Assembly (NCBI GenBank): GCA_002403075.1
Contig: DHHB01000032.1
Span: 1-17,507, forward strand
Length of the DNA stretch: 17,507 nt
Source: a bacterium UBP1_UBA4783
GTDB lineage: Bacteria; Krumholzibacteriota; Krumholzibacteriia; Krumholzibacteriales; Krumholzibacteriaceae
Direction of reading: 5' to 3'
In this document: positions 8,534 through 14,956 of the stretch, piece after piece
Numbering within the stretch: the stretch's first letter is position 1
How the letters are laid out: every line of letters starts with the position of its first letter
Position numbers and translations under genes: made by a program
The notes under the pieces: model-generated
The model's database searches: none
Told to the model about the DNA's origin: nothing
The model's input: the letters and a program-made list of their open reading frames with translations, nothing else

Positions 8534-10042
8534 ATGAAAACGAAGAACGATCTGACGCTTGTTCTCGTGACGACCGAGATCGTGCCCTTCTCCAAGGTCG
8601 GCGGGCTCGCCGACGTCATGGGAGCTCTCCCCGACGAGCTCGAGAAGCTCGGGGCGCGCGTGTCGATCTTCACGCCGCTCTACTCATCCATCGATCGCGC
8701 GGCGTTCGGGATCGCGCCGGTCGAGCGCTGCGGCCCGCTCGCGGCCGACGTCGCCGGAACGCCCGAGCGCTTCCGGCTCTACTCGTGCCTCAAGCCCGGC
8801 ACGGGGGTCAAGACGTACTTCGTCGAGAACGACCGCTTCTACGCGCGCGAAGGGATCTACACGGTGCCCGAGACGGGAAAGACCTTTCCCGACGAGGCGG
8901 AGCGGACGATCTTCTTCAACCGCGCCGTGATCGCCGCGATGAAGGCGCTCGACATGCGGCCGGACGTCGTCCACTGCAACGATTTCCATTCGGGGCTCAT
9001 CCCCGCCTACCTCGCCCTCGAGGAGGCCGGGGGGGAGCGCTTCTCGCGCACGGCGACCGTTTTCAGCATCCACAACCTCGCCTATCAGGGGCTCTTCGGG
9101 CGGGATTTCCTCGACAAGGCCGGGCTCGACCGCGCGCTCTTCGCGCCGATGGGGCCGTTCGAGTTCTGGGGCCGGGTGAACGTGATGAAGGCCGCGATCC
9201 ACTACTCGGGCGTCGTGAGCACGGTGAGCAAGACGTACGCGGAGGAGATCACGAGTTGCGAGGAGTTCGGCTGCGGGCTCGAGGGAGTGCTCCGGGCGCG
9301 CGCCGGCGACCTCGTCGGGATCCTGAACGGCATCGATATGGACGCGTGGGATCCCTCGACGGACGAGCTCATCCCGAAGCGTTTCACGCCGGACCGCCTC
9401 GCGGGGAAGGGGGAGTGCCGCACCGAGCTCCTCCGCGCGTTCGCATTGCCTCCGCGCTCGACGGGCCCCGTCATCGGCATGGTTTCGCGCCTTGTCGATC
9501 AGAAGGGATTCGACATCCTCGCCGAGGCCTTCGAGGGGATCATGGCGCTCGGCGCGCGGCTCGTCGTTCTCGGCACCGGACAGGAGAAGTACCACGAGCT
9601 CTACTGGGGGCTCGCGAAGAAATATCCGAAGCAGTTCGGCCTCAAGCTCGAGTTCAACAACCGGATCGCGCACCTCATCGAGGCGGGAAGCGACTACTTC
9701 CTCATGCCGTCGCGCTACGAGCCGTGCGGGCTGAACCAGATGTACAGCCTCCGCTACGGCACGATCCCGATCGTGCGCGCGACGGGCGGGCTTCTCGACA
9801 CGATCACGGAGATTTCGGACGGCGGGGCCGAGGGGAACGGATTCACCTTCACGGAGTACTCGGCGGACGCGCTCCTCGGTGCGGTCCGGCGCGCCGCGGC
9901 GTTCTACGCCGACAAGGCGGCGCTGCGGACGGTGCGGCGGCGCATCATGCTCGAGGACCATTCGTGGCGCCGTTCGGCCGAGGAGTATCTCGCGATGTAC
10001 GAGCGCGCGCGCAGCCTCGCCGGAATGGGGTTGACAAAGTAG
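8534..10042 (+). CDS. glgA: Glycogen (starch) synthase, GT5
   Basis: A 502-residue protein of normal length for bacterial GlgA. It contains the nucleotide-sugar-binding KVGGLADV motif (21-28), HNLAYQG (180-186), RLVDQKG (319-325), and SRYEPCGLNQMYSLRYGTIP (393-412) with the catalytic-region Glu396. The enzyme transfers glucose, usually from ADP-glucose, to the non-reducing end of alpha-1,4-glucan in the cytoplasm. The ATG at 8534 follows the galT stop closely with only a weak purine tract, suggesting cotranscription. The last codons (LeuThrLys) overlap the -35 element of the promoter for the tRNA cluster. glgB, glgC and glgP are not in the window. Confidence 0.96.
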   Translation: MKTKNDLTLVLVTTEIVPFSKVGGLADVMGALPDELEKLGARVSIFTPLYSSIDRAAFGIAPVERCGPLAADVAGTPERFRLYSCLKPGTGVKTYFVENDRFYAREGIYTVPETGKTFPDEAERTIFFNRAVIAAMKALDMRPDVVHCNDFHSGLIPAYLALEEAGGERFSRTATVFSIHNLAYQGLFGRDFLDKAGLDRALFAPMGPFEFWGRVNVMKAAIHYSGVVSTVSKTYAEEITSCEEFGCGLEGVLRARAGDLVGILNGIDMDAWDPSTDELIPKRFTPDRLAGKGECRTELLRAFALPPRSTGPVIGMVSRLVDQKGFDILAEAFEGIMALGARLVVLGTGQEKYHELYWGLAKKYPKQFGLKLEFNNRIAHLIEAGSDYFLMPSRYEPCGLNQMYSLRYGTIPIVRATGGLLDTITEISDGGAEGNGFTFTEYSADALLGAVRRAAAFYADKAALRTVRRRIMLEDHSWRRSAEEYLAMYERARSLAGMGLTK

Positions 10043-10060
10043 AAAGGCGCTTTTTATACT
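10031..10060 (+). promoter_or_regulatory. Strong sigma-70-type promoter for the tRNA cluster
   Basis: TTGACA (10031-10036) and TATACT (10055-10060) are separated by 18 bases. The -35 lies inside the last codons of glgA and the -10 in the gap. Transcription should begin near 10067, about 18 bases before the mature 5' end of tRNA-Gly. Confidence 0.82.
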
Positions 10061-10084
10061 TATAGGTCTGAAAAACGCGAAGGG

Positions 10085-10160
<76 letters not shown>

Positions 10161-10168
10161 TTTTTTTT
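10161..10168 (+). other. T8 run between tRNA-Gly and tRNA-Cys
   Basis: Eight consecutive T directly follow the encoded CCA of tRNA-Gly, in a stretch otherwise rich in G and C. After the stable T-arm and acceptor helices this could act as a partial terminator or as an RNase E-like cleavage site separating the two tRNAs. There is no dedicated hairpin, so a true terminator is uncertain. Confidence 0.4.
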
Positions 10169-10170
10169 GA

Positions 10171-10245
10171 GGCGGCATAGCCAAGTGGTAAGGCGACGGT
10201 CTGCAAAACCGTTACTCACCGGTTCGAATCCGGTTGCCGCCTCCA
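10171..10245 (+). tRNA. tRNA-Cys (anticodon GCA)
   Basis: The acceptor stem GGCGGCA/TGCCGCC pairs fully, with discriminator T at 10242 and CCA encoded at 10243-10245. The anticodon arm is ACGGT-CTGCAAA-ACCGT with GCA at 10203-10205. The T-arm CCGGTTCGAATCCGG is canonical. It begins 10 bases after tRNA-Gly, so both are probably cut from one transcript. Confidence 0.97.
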
Positions 10246-10355
10246 TCCTTTCCCGGGCGGGAAGAGCGCTCCCTCCCGAACGAGCGTGAACTCCGGACAA
10301 GCGGCGGCATCGGTATCGGGCGGCGGAAGCGCCGGCCGGCGAGGGGCTATTTGGC

Positions 10356-10384
10356 TTGCCGCCGTTTTCGATTGGTCTTAGAAT
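10356..10384 (+). promoter_or_regulatory. Sigma-70-type promoter for tRNA-Leu and the downstream GT2 gene
   Basis: TTGCCG (10356-10361), a 17-base spacer and TAGAAT (10379-10384, five of six matches to TATAAT) lie in the 148-base gap between tRNA-Cys and tRNA-Leu. The predicted start near 10391 is only a few bases before the mature tRNA-Leu 5' end (10394). The rest of the gap (10246-10355) is GC-rich, and I see no gene or convincing terminator in it. Confidence 0.6.
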
Positions 10385-10393
10385 TGCTGCGAA

Positions 10394-10479
10394 GCCGGGG
10401 TGGCGGAACTGGCAGACGCAGCGGACTTAAAATCCGCTGGAGCGCAAGCTCCATACCGGTTCGATTCCGGTCCCCGGCA
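10394..10479 (+). tRNA. tRNA-Leu (anticodon UAA)
   Basis: The acceptor stem GCCGGGG/CCCCGGC pairs fully, with discriminator A at 10479. The anticodon arm is GCGGA-CTTAAAA-TCCGC with TAA at 10428-10430. A long class II variable arm (GGAGC-GCAA-GCTCC) and a T-arm (CCGGTTCGATTCCGG) confirm leucine. Unlike the two upstream tRNAs, no CCA follows (next bases AAGG), so the end must be added by the CCA enzyme. Confidence 0.97.
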
Positions 10480-10502
10480 AAGGTTCAACGGAAGGAGACG
10501 GA

Positions 10503-11369
10503 ATGTCGCAGGCGTCCGGCGGCGTGACGGTCATCATACCCGCGTACAACGAGGAGAAGGGGCTCGGGGTCGCGCTTCCCGCGCTCACGGCCGCCGCGCG
10601 GGAGAGGGGTTGGGAGATCATCGTCATCGACGACGGCTCGACCGACGGGACCGCGTCGGTCGCCGAGTCGCACGGGGCGCGCGTCATCAGGCATCCCGAC
10701 AACAAGGGGTACGGCGCCGCGCTCAAGACGGGGATCAGGAACGCCTCGAACGACCTCGTCGTTATGATGGACTCGGACGGCCAGCACGATTCCTCGCGGA
10801 TCGAGGAGCTGCTCTCGCACATGGACCGCTACGACATGGCCGTCGGCGCGAGGTGGCGCATGACGGGCATACGGGCGCCGGGGAAGAAGATCCTCTCGAT
10901 CGTCGCGAACTTCCTCGCGGGGGTCAAGATCCCCGATCTCAACTCCGGGCTTCGCGCCTTCCGCCGCGACACGATCAAGAGCTTCCTCCATTTCTGTCCG
11001 AACAGTTTCTCCTTCACGACAACGATCACGCTCGCGTACCTCCGCGAGGGGTACAGCATCAAGTACGTGCCGATCGAGGTCGAGCGGCGCGTCGGCCGCG
11101 CGAGCACCGTGAAGTTCTTCCGGGACGGGTACAAGACGTTCCTCCTCATCGTCCGCGTCATCGTGCTCTTCAACCCGCTCAAGGTCTTCATGCCGGTCTC
11201 GCTCGCGCTCTTCGCGCTCGGAACGATCTTCACGATCTACGGCATCGCCGTCTACGGGCGGGCGCCGAACGTCGGCGTTCTCACGATCCTCTCGAGCATC
11301 ATTCTCTTCTTCATGGGGGTGCTCGCCGACCAGATCTCGGCCCTCCGGCGCGAGCGGCGGTACGACTAG
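10503..11369 (+). CDS. Family 2 glycosyltransferase, polyprenyl-phosphate sugar synthase type, with two C-terminal membrane segments
   Basis: A 288-residue protein with a strong Shine-Dalgarno (AAGGAG, 10492-10497) five bases before the ATG. The GT-A core has VIIPAYNEEKG (10-20), VIDDGSTDGT (41-50), NKGYGAAL (67-74) and the metal-binding DSDGQHD (90-96). Hydrophobic segments near 228-251 and 256-276 anchor the C-terminus. This layout matches DPM1/ArnC/GtrB-like enzymes, which move one sugar from a nucleotide donor to polyprenyl phosphate on the cytoplasmic face. It begins 23 bases after tRNA-Leu and heads a run of close genes. The sugar is unknown, and no GT-C enzyme that would use the lipid-linked sugar is visible in the window. 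Confidence 0.92.
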   Translation: MSQASGGVTVIIPAYNEEKGLGVALPALTAAARERGWEIIVIDDGSTDGTASVAESHGARVIRHPDNKGYGAALKTGIRNASNDLVVMMDSDGQHDSSRIEELLSHMDRYDMAVGARWRMTGIRAPGKKILSIVANFLAGVKIPDLNSGLRAFRRDTIKSFLHFCPNSFSFTTTITLAYLREGYSIKYVPIEVERRVGRASTVKFFRDGYKTFLLIVRVIVLFNPLKVFMPVSLALFALGTIFTIYGIAVYGRAPNVGVLTILSSIILFFMGVLADQISALRRERRYD

Positions 11370-11384
11370 GAGCCCCGGAGCGTC

Positions 11385-12374
11385 ATGTCCTTCCGTTCGC
11401 GGTGGATACGGATCCTCTTTCAGGCGCTGGGAGTCGCGCTCTTCATCCTCATCCTCTCCCGGGTCGACCTCCGGGAGATCGGCCGGTCCTACCGGACGAT
11501 CTCGCCCGCGCCCGCCGCGGCCGGGATCGCGCTCCTCTTCGTTCTCACCTTCCTCAAGGCGCTCCGCTGGCGGACGATCGTGTCGGGGCAGGGGGTGGAG
11601 GTCGGCGTCTGGCGCGCTTTCAGGATATACGCCGCCTCCCTCTTTCTCGGCGTCGTGACGCCGGGGCACCTCGGGGATTTCGCGAAGAGCCTCTACCTTT
11701 CGAACCGAGGCCTCTCGGCCGGCCGGGCGCTCATGAGCTCGGTCGCGGACCGGCTCTTCGATCTCATCCTGCTCTTCGTCATCGCGTTCGCGAGCCTCGT
11801 CTTTTTTCCGGGGCTCGTGCGGAACCAGATCCTTCTCGGCGCGATCTTTCTCGCGGCCGCCGCGGCGGCGGTCGCGGCCTTTTTCTTTCGGAGAGACATC
11901 CTCGCGCGGCTCGTGAAGCGCTTCGTCTCGGCGATGCCGGGGGAGCGGTTTCGGGGAAGCCTCGACCGCGCGGTCACGGAGGGGCTCGACGGGTTCCCGT
12001 CGATGATCGGCGGGCGGCTCGGCCGCATCGTCGCGCTCACGCTCGCCGCGTGGACGGCGCACTACGCCTATTTCGTCATCTTCGCGGCCGCGCTCGGCGT
12101 CGGGGCGCCGGTGTCCGTCATCGTCGTGTGCGTCTCGGCGGCCATCGTCGCCTCTCTCGTTCCGGTGTCGATATCGGGCCTCGGAACGCGCGACCTCGTG
12201 ATCATCCTCATATTCGCCCGCGCGGGGCTCGGCCGCGAGGCGGCGGTGGCCTTTTCGTTCAGTTTCATCCTTTCGTATCTCGTTCTGGGGGTAACGGGGC
12301 TCCTCTGCTGGATCACCGCCCCCTTCGACGGAGAGCGCGTGCCGCCGGCGGCCGGGGCGGTGATTGAATCGTGA
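11385..12374 (+). CDS. Flippase-like integral membrane protein (LPG_synthase_TM / UPF0104 family)
   Basis: A 329-residue, strongly hydrophobic protein with about eight membrane segments (roughly 10-27, 42-60, 83-100, 120-142, 148-170, 230-252, 253-276, 293-316). The pattern near LGVVTPGHLGDFAKSLYLSN (87-106) and VPVSISGLGTRDL (257-269) is typical of the family shared with the MprF flippase domain and archaeal glycan-linked homologues. Members are thought to move or modify polar lipids, often beside polyprenyl-phosphate glycosyltransferases. It lacks any soluble synthase domain. GGAG at 11377-11380 serves the ATG, 15 bases after the GT2 stop. A role in moving the product of the GT2 enzyme across the membrane is inferred from position only. 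Confidence 0.87.
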   Translation: MSFRSRWIRILFQALGVALFILILSRVDLREIGRSYRTISPAPAAAGIALLFVLTFLKALRWRTIVSGQGVEVGVWRAFRIYAASLFLGVVTPGHLGDFAKSLYLSNRGLSAGRALMSSVADRLFDLILLFVIAFASLVFFPGLVRNQILLGAIFLAAAAAAVAAFFFRRDILARLVKRFVSAMPGERFRGSLDRAVTEGLDGFPSMIGGRLGRIVALTLAAWTAHYAYFVIFAAALGVGAPVSVIVVCVSAAIVASLVPVSISGLGTRDLVIILIFARAGLGREAAVAFSFSFILSYLVLGVTGLLCWITAPFDGERVPPAAGAVIES

Positions 12375-12865
12375 ACAAGATGCGCGAGCGGCACCGCAAC
12401 TCGTTCGCCGGTTTCTGGAAGGGCGGCCTCGGCTTCATGGCGTATCACGCCGACTGGCCTCGGGTGCTCGCTTCGACGTTGCATAGAATTCGCGGCGTGA
12501 AGATCGAGCATCCCCGAAGGGTGCTCATCGCTGGGAACGTTCTCATCGATGCGCTGTACCCCGAGCTCGTTGAGATCGAGGATGACGTCTTCATCGCGAG
12601 CGGCTCGACGATCATCGCGCACATGACGCCGACCCTGTATCAGCGGACATACCTGCCCTCGGTGCAGTTCGGCGAGGTGCATATCAAGCGCGGCGCGTAC
12701 ATCGGCGTTCACTCGATCATCCTGCCCGGCGTCACGATCGGCGAGGGGGCGATCGTCGGCGCGGGATCGGTCGTCACCAAGGACGTGCCGCCGCTCTCGA
12801 TCGTCGCGGGCAACCCGGCACGCCTCATCCGGCGGCTCGACGGAAAGGAAACGGATAAGGAATGA
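12371..12865 (+). CDS. Hexapeptide-repeat acyltransferase, short form
   Basis: A 164-residue protein starting at a GTG overlapping the previous stop (GTGA); an ATG three codons later (12380) is possible. A central left-handed beta-helix has repeats such as IEDDVFI (70-76), IKRGAYI, VTIGEGAIVGAG (120-131), ending with the VAGNPARLIRRL tail (144-155). LIDALYPELVEIEDDVFI resembles maltose/xenobiotic O-acetyltransferase-like proteins. Substrate may be a sugar hydroxyl or amine, or a lipid head group, with acetyl-CoA the usual donor. The N-terminal 50 residues are unusual for the family and include a Trp/His-rich stretch (FWKGGLGFMAYHADW). Close coupling to its neighbours argues for one pathway. 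Confidence 0.85.
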   Translation: MNKMRERHRNSFAGFWKGGLGFMAYHADWPRVLASTLHRIRGVKIEHPRRVLIAGNVLIDALYPELVEIEDDVFIASGSTIIAHMTPTLYQRTYLPSVQFGEVHIKRGAYIGVHSIILPGVTIGEGAIVGAGSVVTKDVPPLSIVAGNPARLIRRLDGKETDKE

Positions 12866-13584
12866 GCGCTCACGCGAACCGCTTCACGATGGACGAGGTG
12901 CGCCTCTTCTGGGACGGCGTCGCGGACGAGTACGAGCACGAGAACGAGCTCGTGGGATGGGTCCATACGCAGCGTTTTCGCGAGGGGCTCCGCAGGCTCC
13001 CGCTCGAGGGCGGGATGCGCCTGCTCAACGTATGGTGCCGCGCGGGGGGCGCCGTGCCGTTCGTGCGCGCGGCCGGGCCGGGCGTGCGCCTCGTGAACGC
13101 GGAGCTCTCGTTCGGGCTTCTGCGCCACGCGCGCGAAAGGCATCCGGACGAAAGCTTCGTTCAGGTCTCGCTTCACGAGCTGCCCTTCGAGAAGGGGACC
13201 TTCGACGCCGTGCTCTCACTCGAGACGCTCGAGCACGTGCCCGACGGCGTGCTGTTTCTCGCCGAGATCAGGCGCGTGCTTCGCCCCGGAGGAACCCTCG
13301 TCATGAGCCTCCCGGCCTCAGCCGTCGAGTGGACGAGCGATCTCAACGACGTCTTGAAATTCCACCACGGCGAGGGGCCGCATCGCTTTCTCGCCCCGCG
13401 CGAGGTGAAGGAGATGATCCGCGAGGCGGGGCTCTCGCTCCTCGAGCACAGGGGGACGCTCTTCGTCCCGCTGCGGTACGGTTTCTGCGAAAAGCTCGAC
13501 CGGCGGCTTTCGACGTTTTTCGGCGGCGGGCCGCTCGCCCAGTTCGGGCTGAGGCAGTTCTATGTCTGCAGAGCGTCCGGTTGA
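12862..13584 (+). CDS. Class I SAM-methyltransferase-like protein with degraded motif I
   Basis: A 240-residue protein starting in an ATGA overlap with the acyltransferase stop. Downstream parts match the Methyltransf_11/25 group: FDAVLSLETLEHVPD (114-128) and IRRVLRPGGTLVMSLP (136-151). Motif I, normally hxDxGCGxG, reads LLNVWCRAGG (54-63): the first acidic residue is Asn56 and two glycines are Trp58 and Arg60. The post-I acidic residue (Glu81 in VNAELS) is kept. It may bind SAM weakly, act on a glycan or lipid in this operon, or have become a non-catalytic partner. Its 3' end overlaps the next gene by 23 bases. Confidence 0.85.
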   Translation: MSAHANRFTMDEVRLFWDGVADEYEHENELVGWVHTQRFREGLRRLPLEGGMRLLNVWCRAGGAVPFVRAAGPGVRLVNAELSFGLLRHARERHPDESFVQVSLHELPFEKGTFDAVLSLETLEHVPDGVLFLAEIRRVLRPGGTLVMSLPASAVEWTSDLNDVLKFHHGEGPHRFLAPREVKEMIREAGLSLLEHRGTLFVPLRYGFCEKLDRRLSTFFGGGPLAQFGLRQFYVCRASG

Positions 13585-14899
13585 CATCCTGCTGCGAACG
13601 GTGGTCGAGACGGGGCTGTGCACCCGGTGCGGCACCTGCGTCGGCGCGTGTCCGGCGGGGGTCCTCTCGATCCGCGATCCCATGGGCGACTGCCTTCCGG
13701 AGGCCGGGGACGGATGCACGTCCTGCGGCCTCTGCCTCGCGGCGTGCCCGGGCGCGCAGCTCGCCTTCGAGCCCTTCGAGCGAGAGCTTTTCGGCGAGGC
13801 GGCTTCCCACGGGCTCCTCGGCGTCGTGCGGAGCGCGTGGATAGCACACGCCTCGGATCCCGGCGTGAGGCGCGGCGGGGCGAGCGGCGGCGTCGTGACG
13901 GCCCTCCTCCTCGATTCGATGCGCAGGGGGGAAACGGGCGGCGCCGCGGTCTTCGCGCCGCACGAGAGCGAACCATGGCGGGGATGGGGGAGGATCGCGC
14001 GGAGCGAAGATGAGATCCGCGCCGCGGCGCAGAGCAGATATCATCTGAGCCCCCTCAACACCGTTCTCGGCGAGGCCGCCTCGTCCGGGCTGCCGCTCGC
14101 GTACGCGGGGCTCCCGTGCCAGATCCACGGGCTGCGGCGGCTCGAGCGGGCGGGATGGAAACCGCGATCGCCCGTTCGCCCGGTGATCGGCGTCTACTGC
14201 GGGAACAATCTCTATTTCGCGGGGACCGCCGCCGTCATGCGAAAGCTCGGCGTGAAGCGTCTCGACGGCGTCGAGCGGATCGCGTACCGCGAGGGCGAGT
14301 GGCCCGGCTCTTTCACCGTGCGCACGAGCGACGGGCGCGCGCGCTCGGTGCCGAAGCTCCATTTCAATCAAGCGATCCCGTTCTACGTCAATCGCCGGTG
14401 CCTCTTCTGCGTCGATCTCGCTTCCGAGCTCGCCGATCTCTCCGTCGGAGACGGCTGGATGAAGGAAGGAATCGGCGGCGGCTGGTCGGTCGTGCTTCTG
14501 CGGAGCGAGGCGGGGGAGAGGGCCTTTCGTGAGGCGATCGCCTCGAACGCCGTCGCCGCCGAGGAGATCTCCGTCGAGGACGCGGCCCGCATGCACGCCC
14601 ACGCCTTCGATCTCAAGAAACACGGGGCGTTTCTGCGGCTCGGGCTGTGGCGGCGCTTCGGATGCGCGGTGCCCCTCTACGACAGGCCGGCGCCGCGGGA
14701 GCCGGCCGGCCGCCGGGCGGCGGAGATTTTCGTCTCCGCGCAGTTCGCCCTCGCCTCGTCGCGATGTGGGCGGCTCCTGTTCGCCGCGCTTCCCCTCGGG
14801 GCCACGGGAAGGCTCTTCGCGGCGATCCGGTCCCTCTGGATGCGCCGGGCGTCCCGGGACGCGGGCCGCGGGCGGTCCCGGCGATCCCGCGGCGCCTGA
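13562..14899 (+). CDS. FrhB-like Fe-S oxidoreductase (coenzyme F420 hydrogenase/dehydrogenase beta-subunit family)
   Basis: A 445-residue protein whose start lies 23 bases inside the methyltransferase gene, with GAGG at 13551-13554. Two [4Fe-4S] ferredoxin motifs are near the N-terminus: Cys20/23/26/30 and Cys52/55/58/62. The FrhB-like part follows, with RRGGASGGVVTALL, YAGLPCQIHGLRRL, GVYCGNN and a CLFCVDLASELADLSVGDGW stretch carrying further cysteines. FrhB proteins use flavin and Fe-S centres for F420 or other hydride transfer; homologues occur in polysaccharide loci of organisms without F420, where their role is unclear. It ends the coupled unit and may reduce a sugar or polyprenyl intermediate (inference). 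The C-terminus is Arg-rich. Confidence 0.88.
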   Translation: MSAERPVDILLRTVVETGLCTRCGTCVGACPAGVLSIRDPMGDCLPEAGDGCTSCGLCLAACPGAQLAFEPFERELFGEAASHGLLGVVRSAWIAHASDPGVRRGGASGGVVTALLLDSMRRGETGGAAVFAPHESEPWRGWGRIARSEDEIRAAAQSRYHLSPLNTVLGEAASSGLPLAYAGLPCQIHGLRRLERAGWKPRSPVRPVIGVYCGNNLYFAGTAAVMRKLGVKRLDGVERIAYREGEWPGSFTVRTSDGRARSVPKLHFNQAIPFYVNRRCLFCVDLASELADLSVGDGWMKEGIGGGWSVVLLRSEAGERAFREAIASNAVAAEEISVEDAARMHAHAFDLKKHGAFLRLGLWRRFGCAVPLYDRPAPREPAGRRAAEIFVSAQFALASSRCGRLLFAALPLGATGRLFAAIRSLWMRRASRDAGRGRSRRSRGA

Positions 14900-14919
14900 C
14901 TGAGGCCGTCGCGCCGCGC

Positions 14920-14948
14920 TTGACCGCGCCCGCCCGCTTCGCTAGAGT
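14920..14948 (+). promoter_or_regulatory. Sigma-70-type promoter for cca, giving a nearly leaderless transcript
   Basis: TTGACC (14920-14925), a 17-base spacer and TAGAGT (14943-14948) lie in the gap after the FrhB-like gene. Initiation six to nine bases past the -10 would fall at about 14955-14957, on the ATG at 14957. There is no Shine-Dalgarno before that ATG, which is consistent with a leaderless message. Confidence 0.6.
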
Positions 14949-14956
14949 GATGCGGT

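Noticed and set aside
10246..10355. Small hairpin TTCCC-gggc-GGGAA after tRNA-Cys as a terminator
   Set aside because: The stem is short and no T tract follows, so it is not supportable as a terminator.
10394..10479. tRNA-Leu as an integration site for the downstream glycan unit
   Set aside because: No integrase, no repeated copy of the tRNA 3' end in the window, and the base composition of the downstream genes looks like that of the upstream ones.
10400..12367. A very long open frame in a second + strand frame across the GT2 and flippase-like genes
   Set aside because: Its translation is Arg/Pro-rich low-complexity without motifs, while the other frames encode clear protein families. High GC suppresses stop codons and creates such false frames throughout the window.
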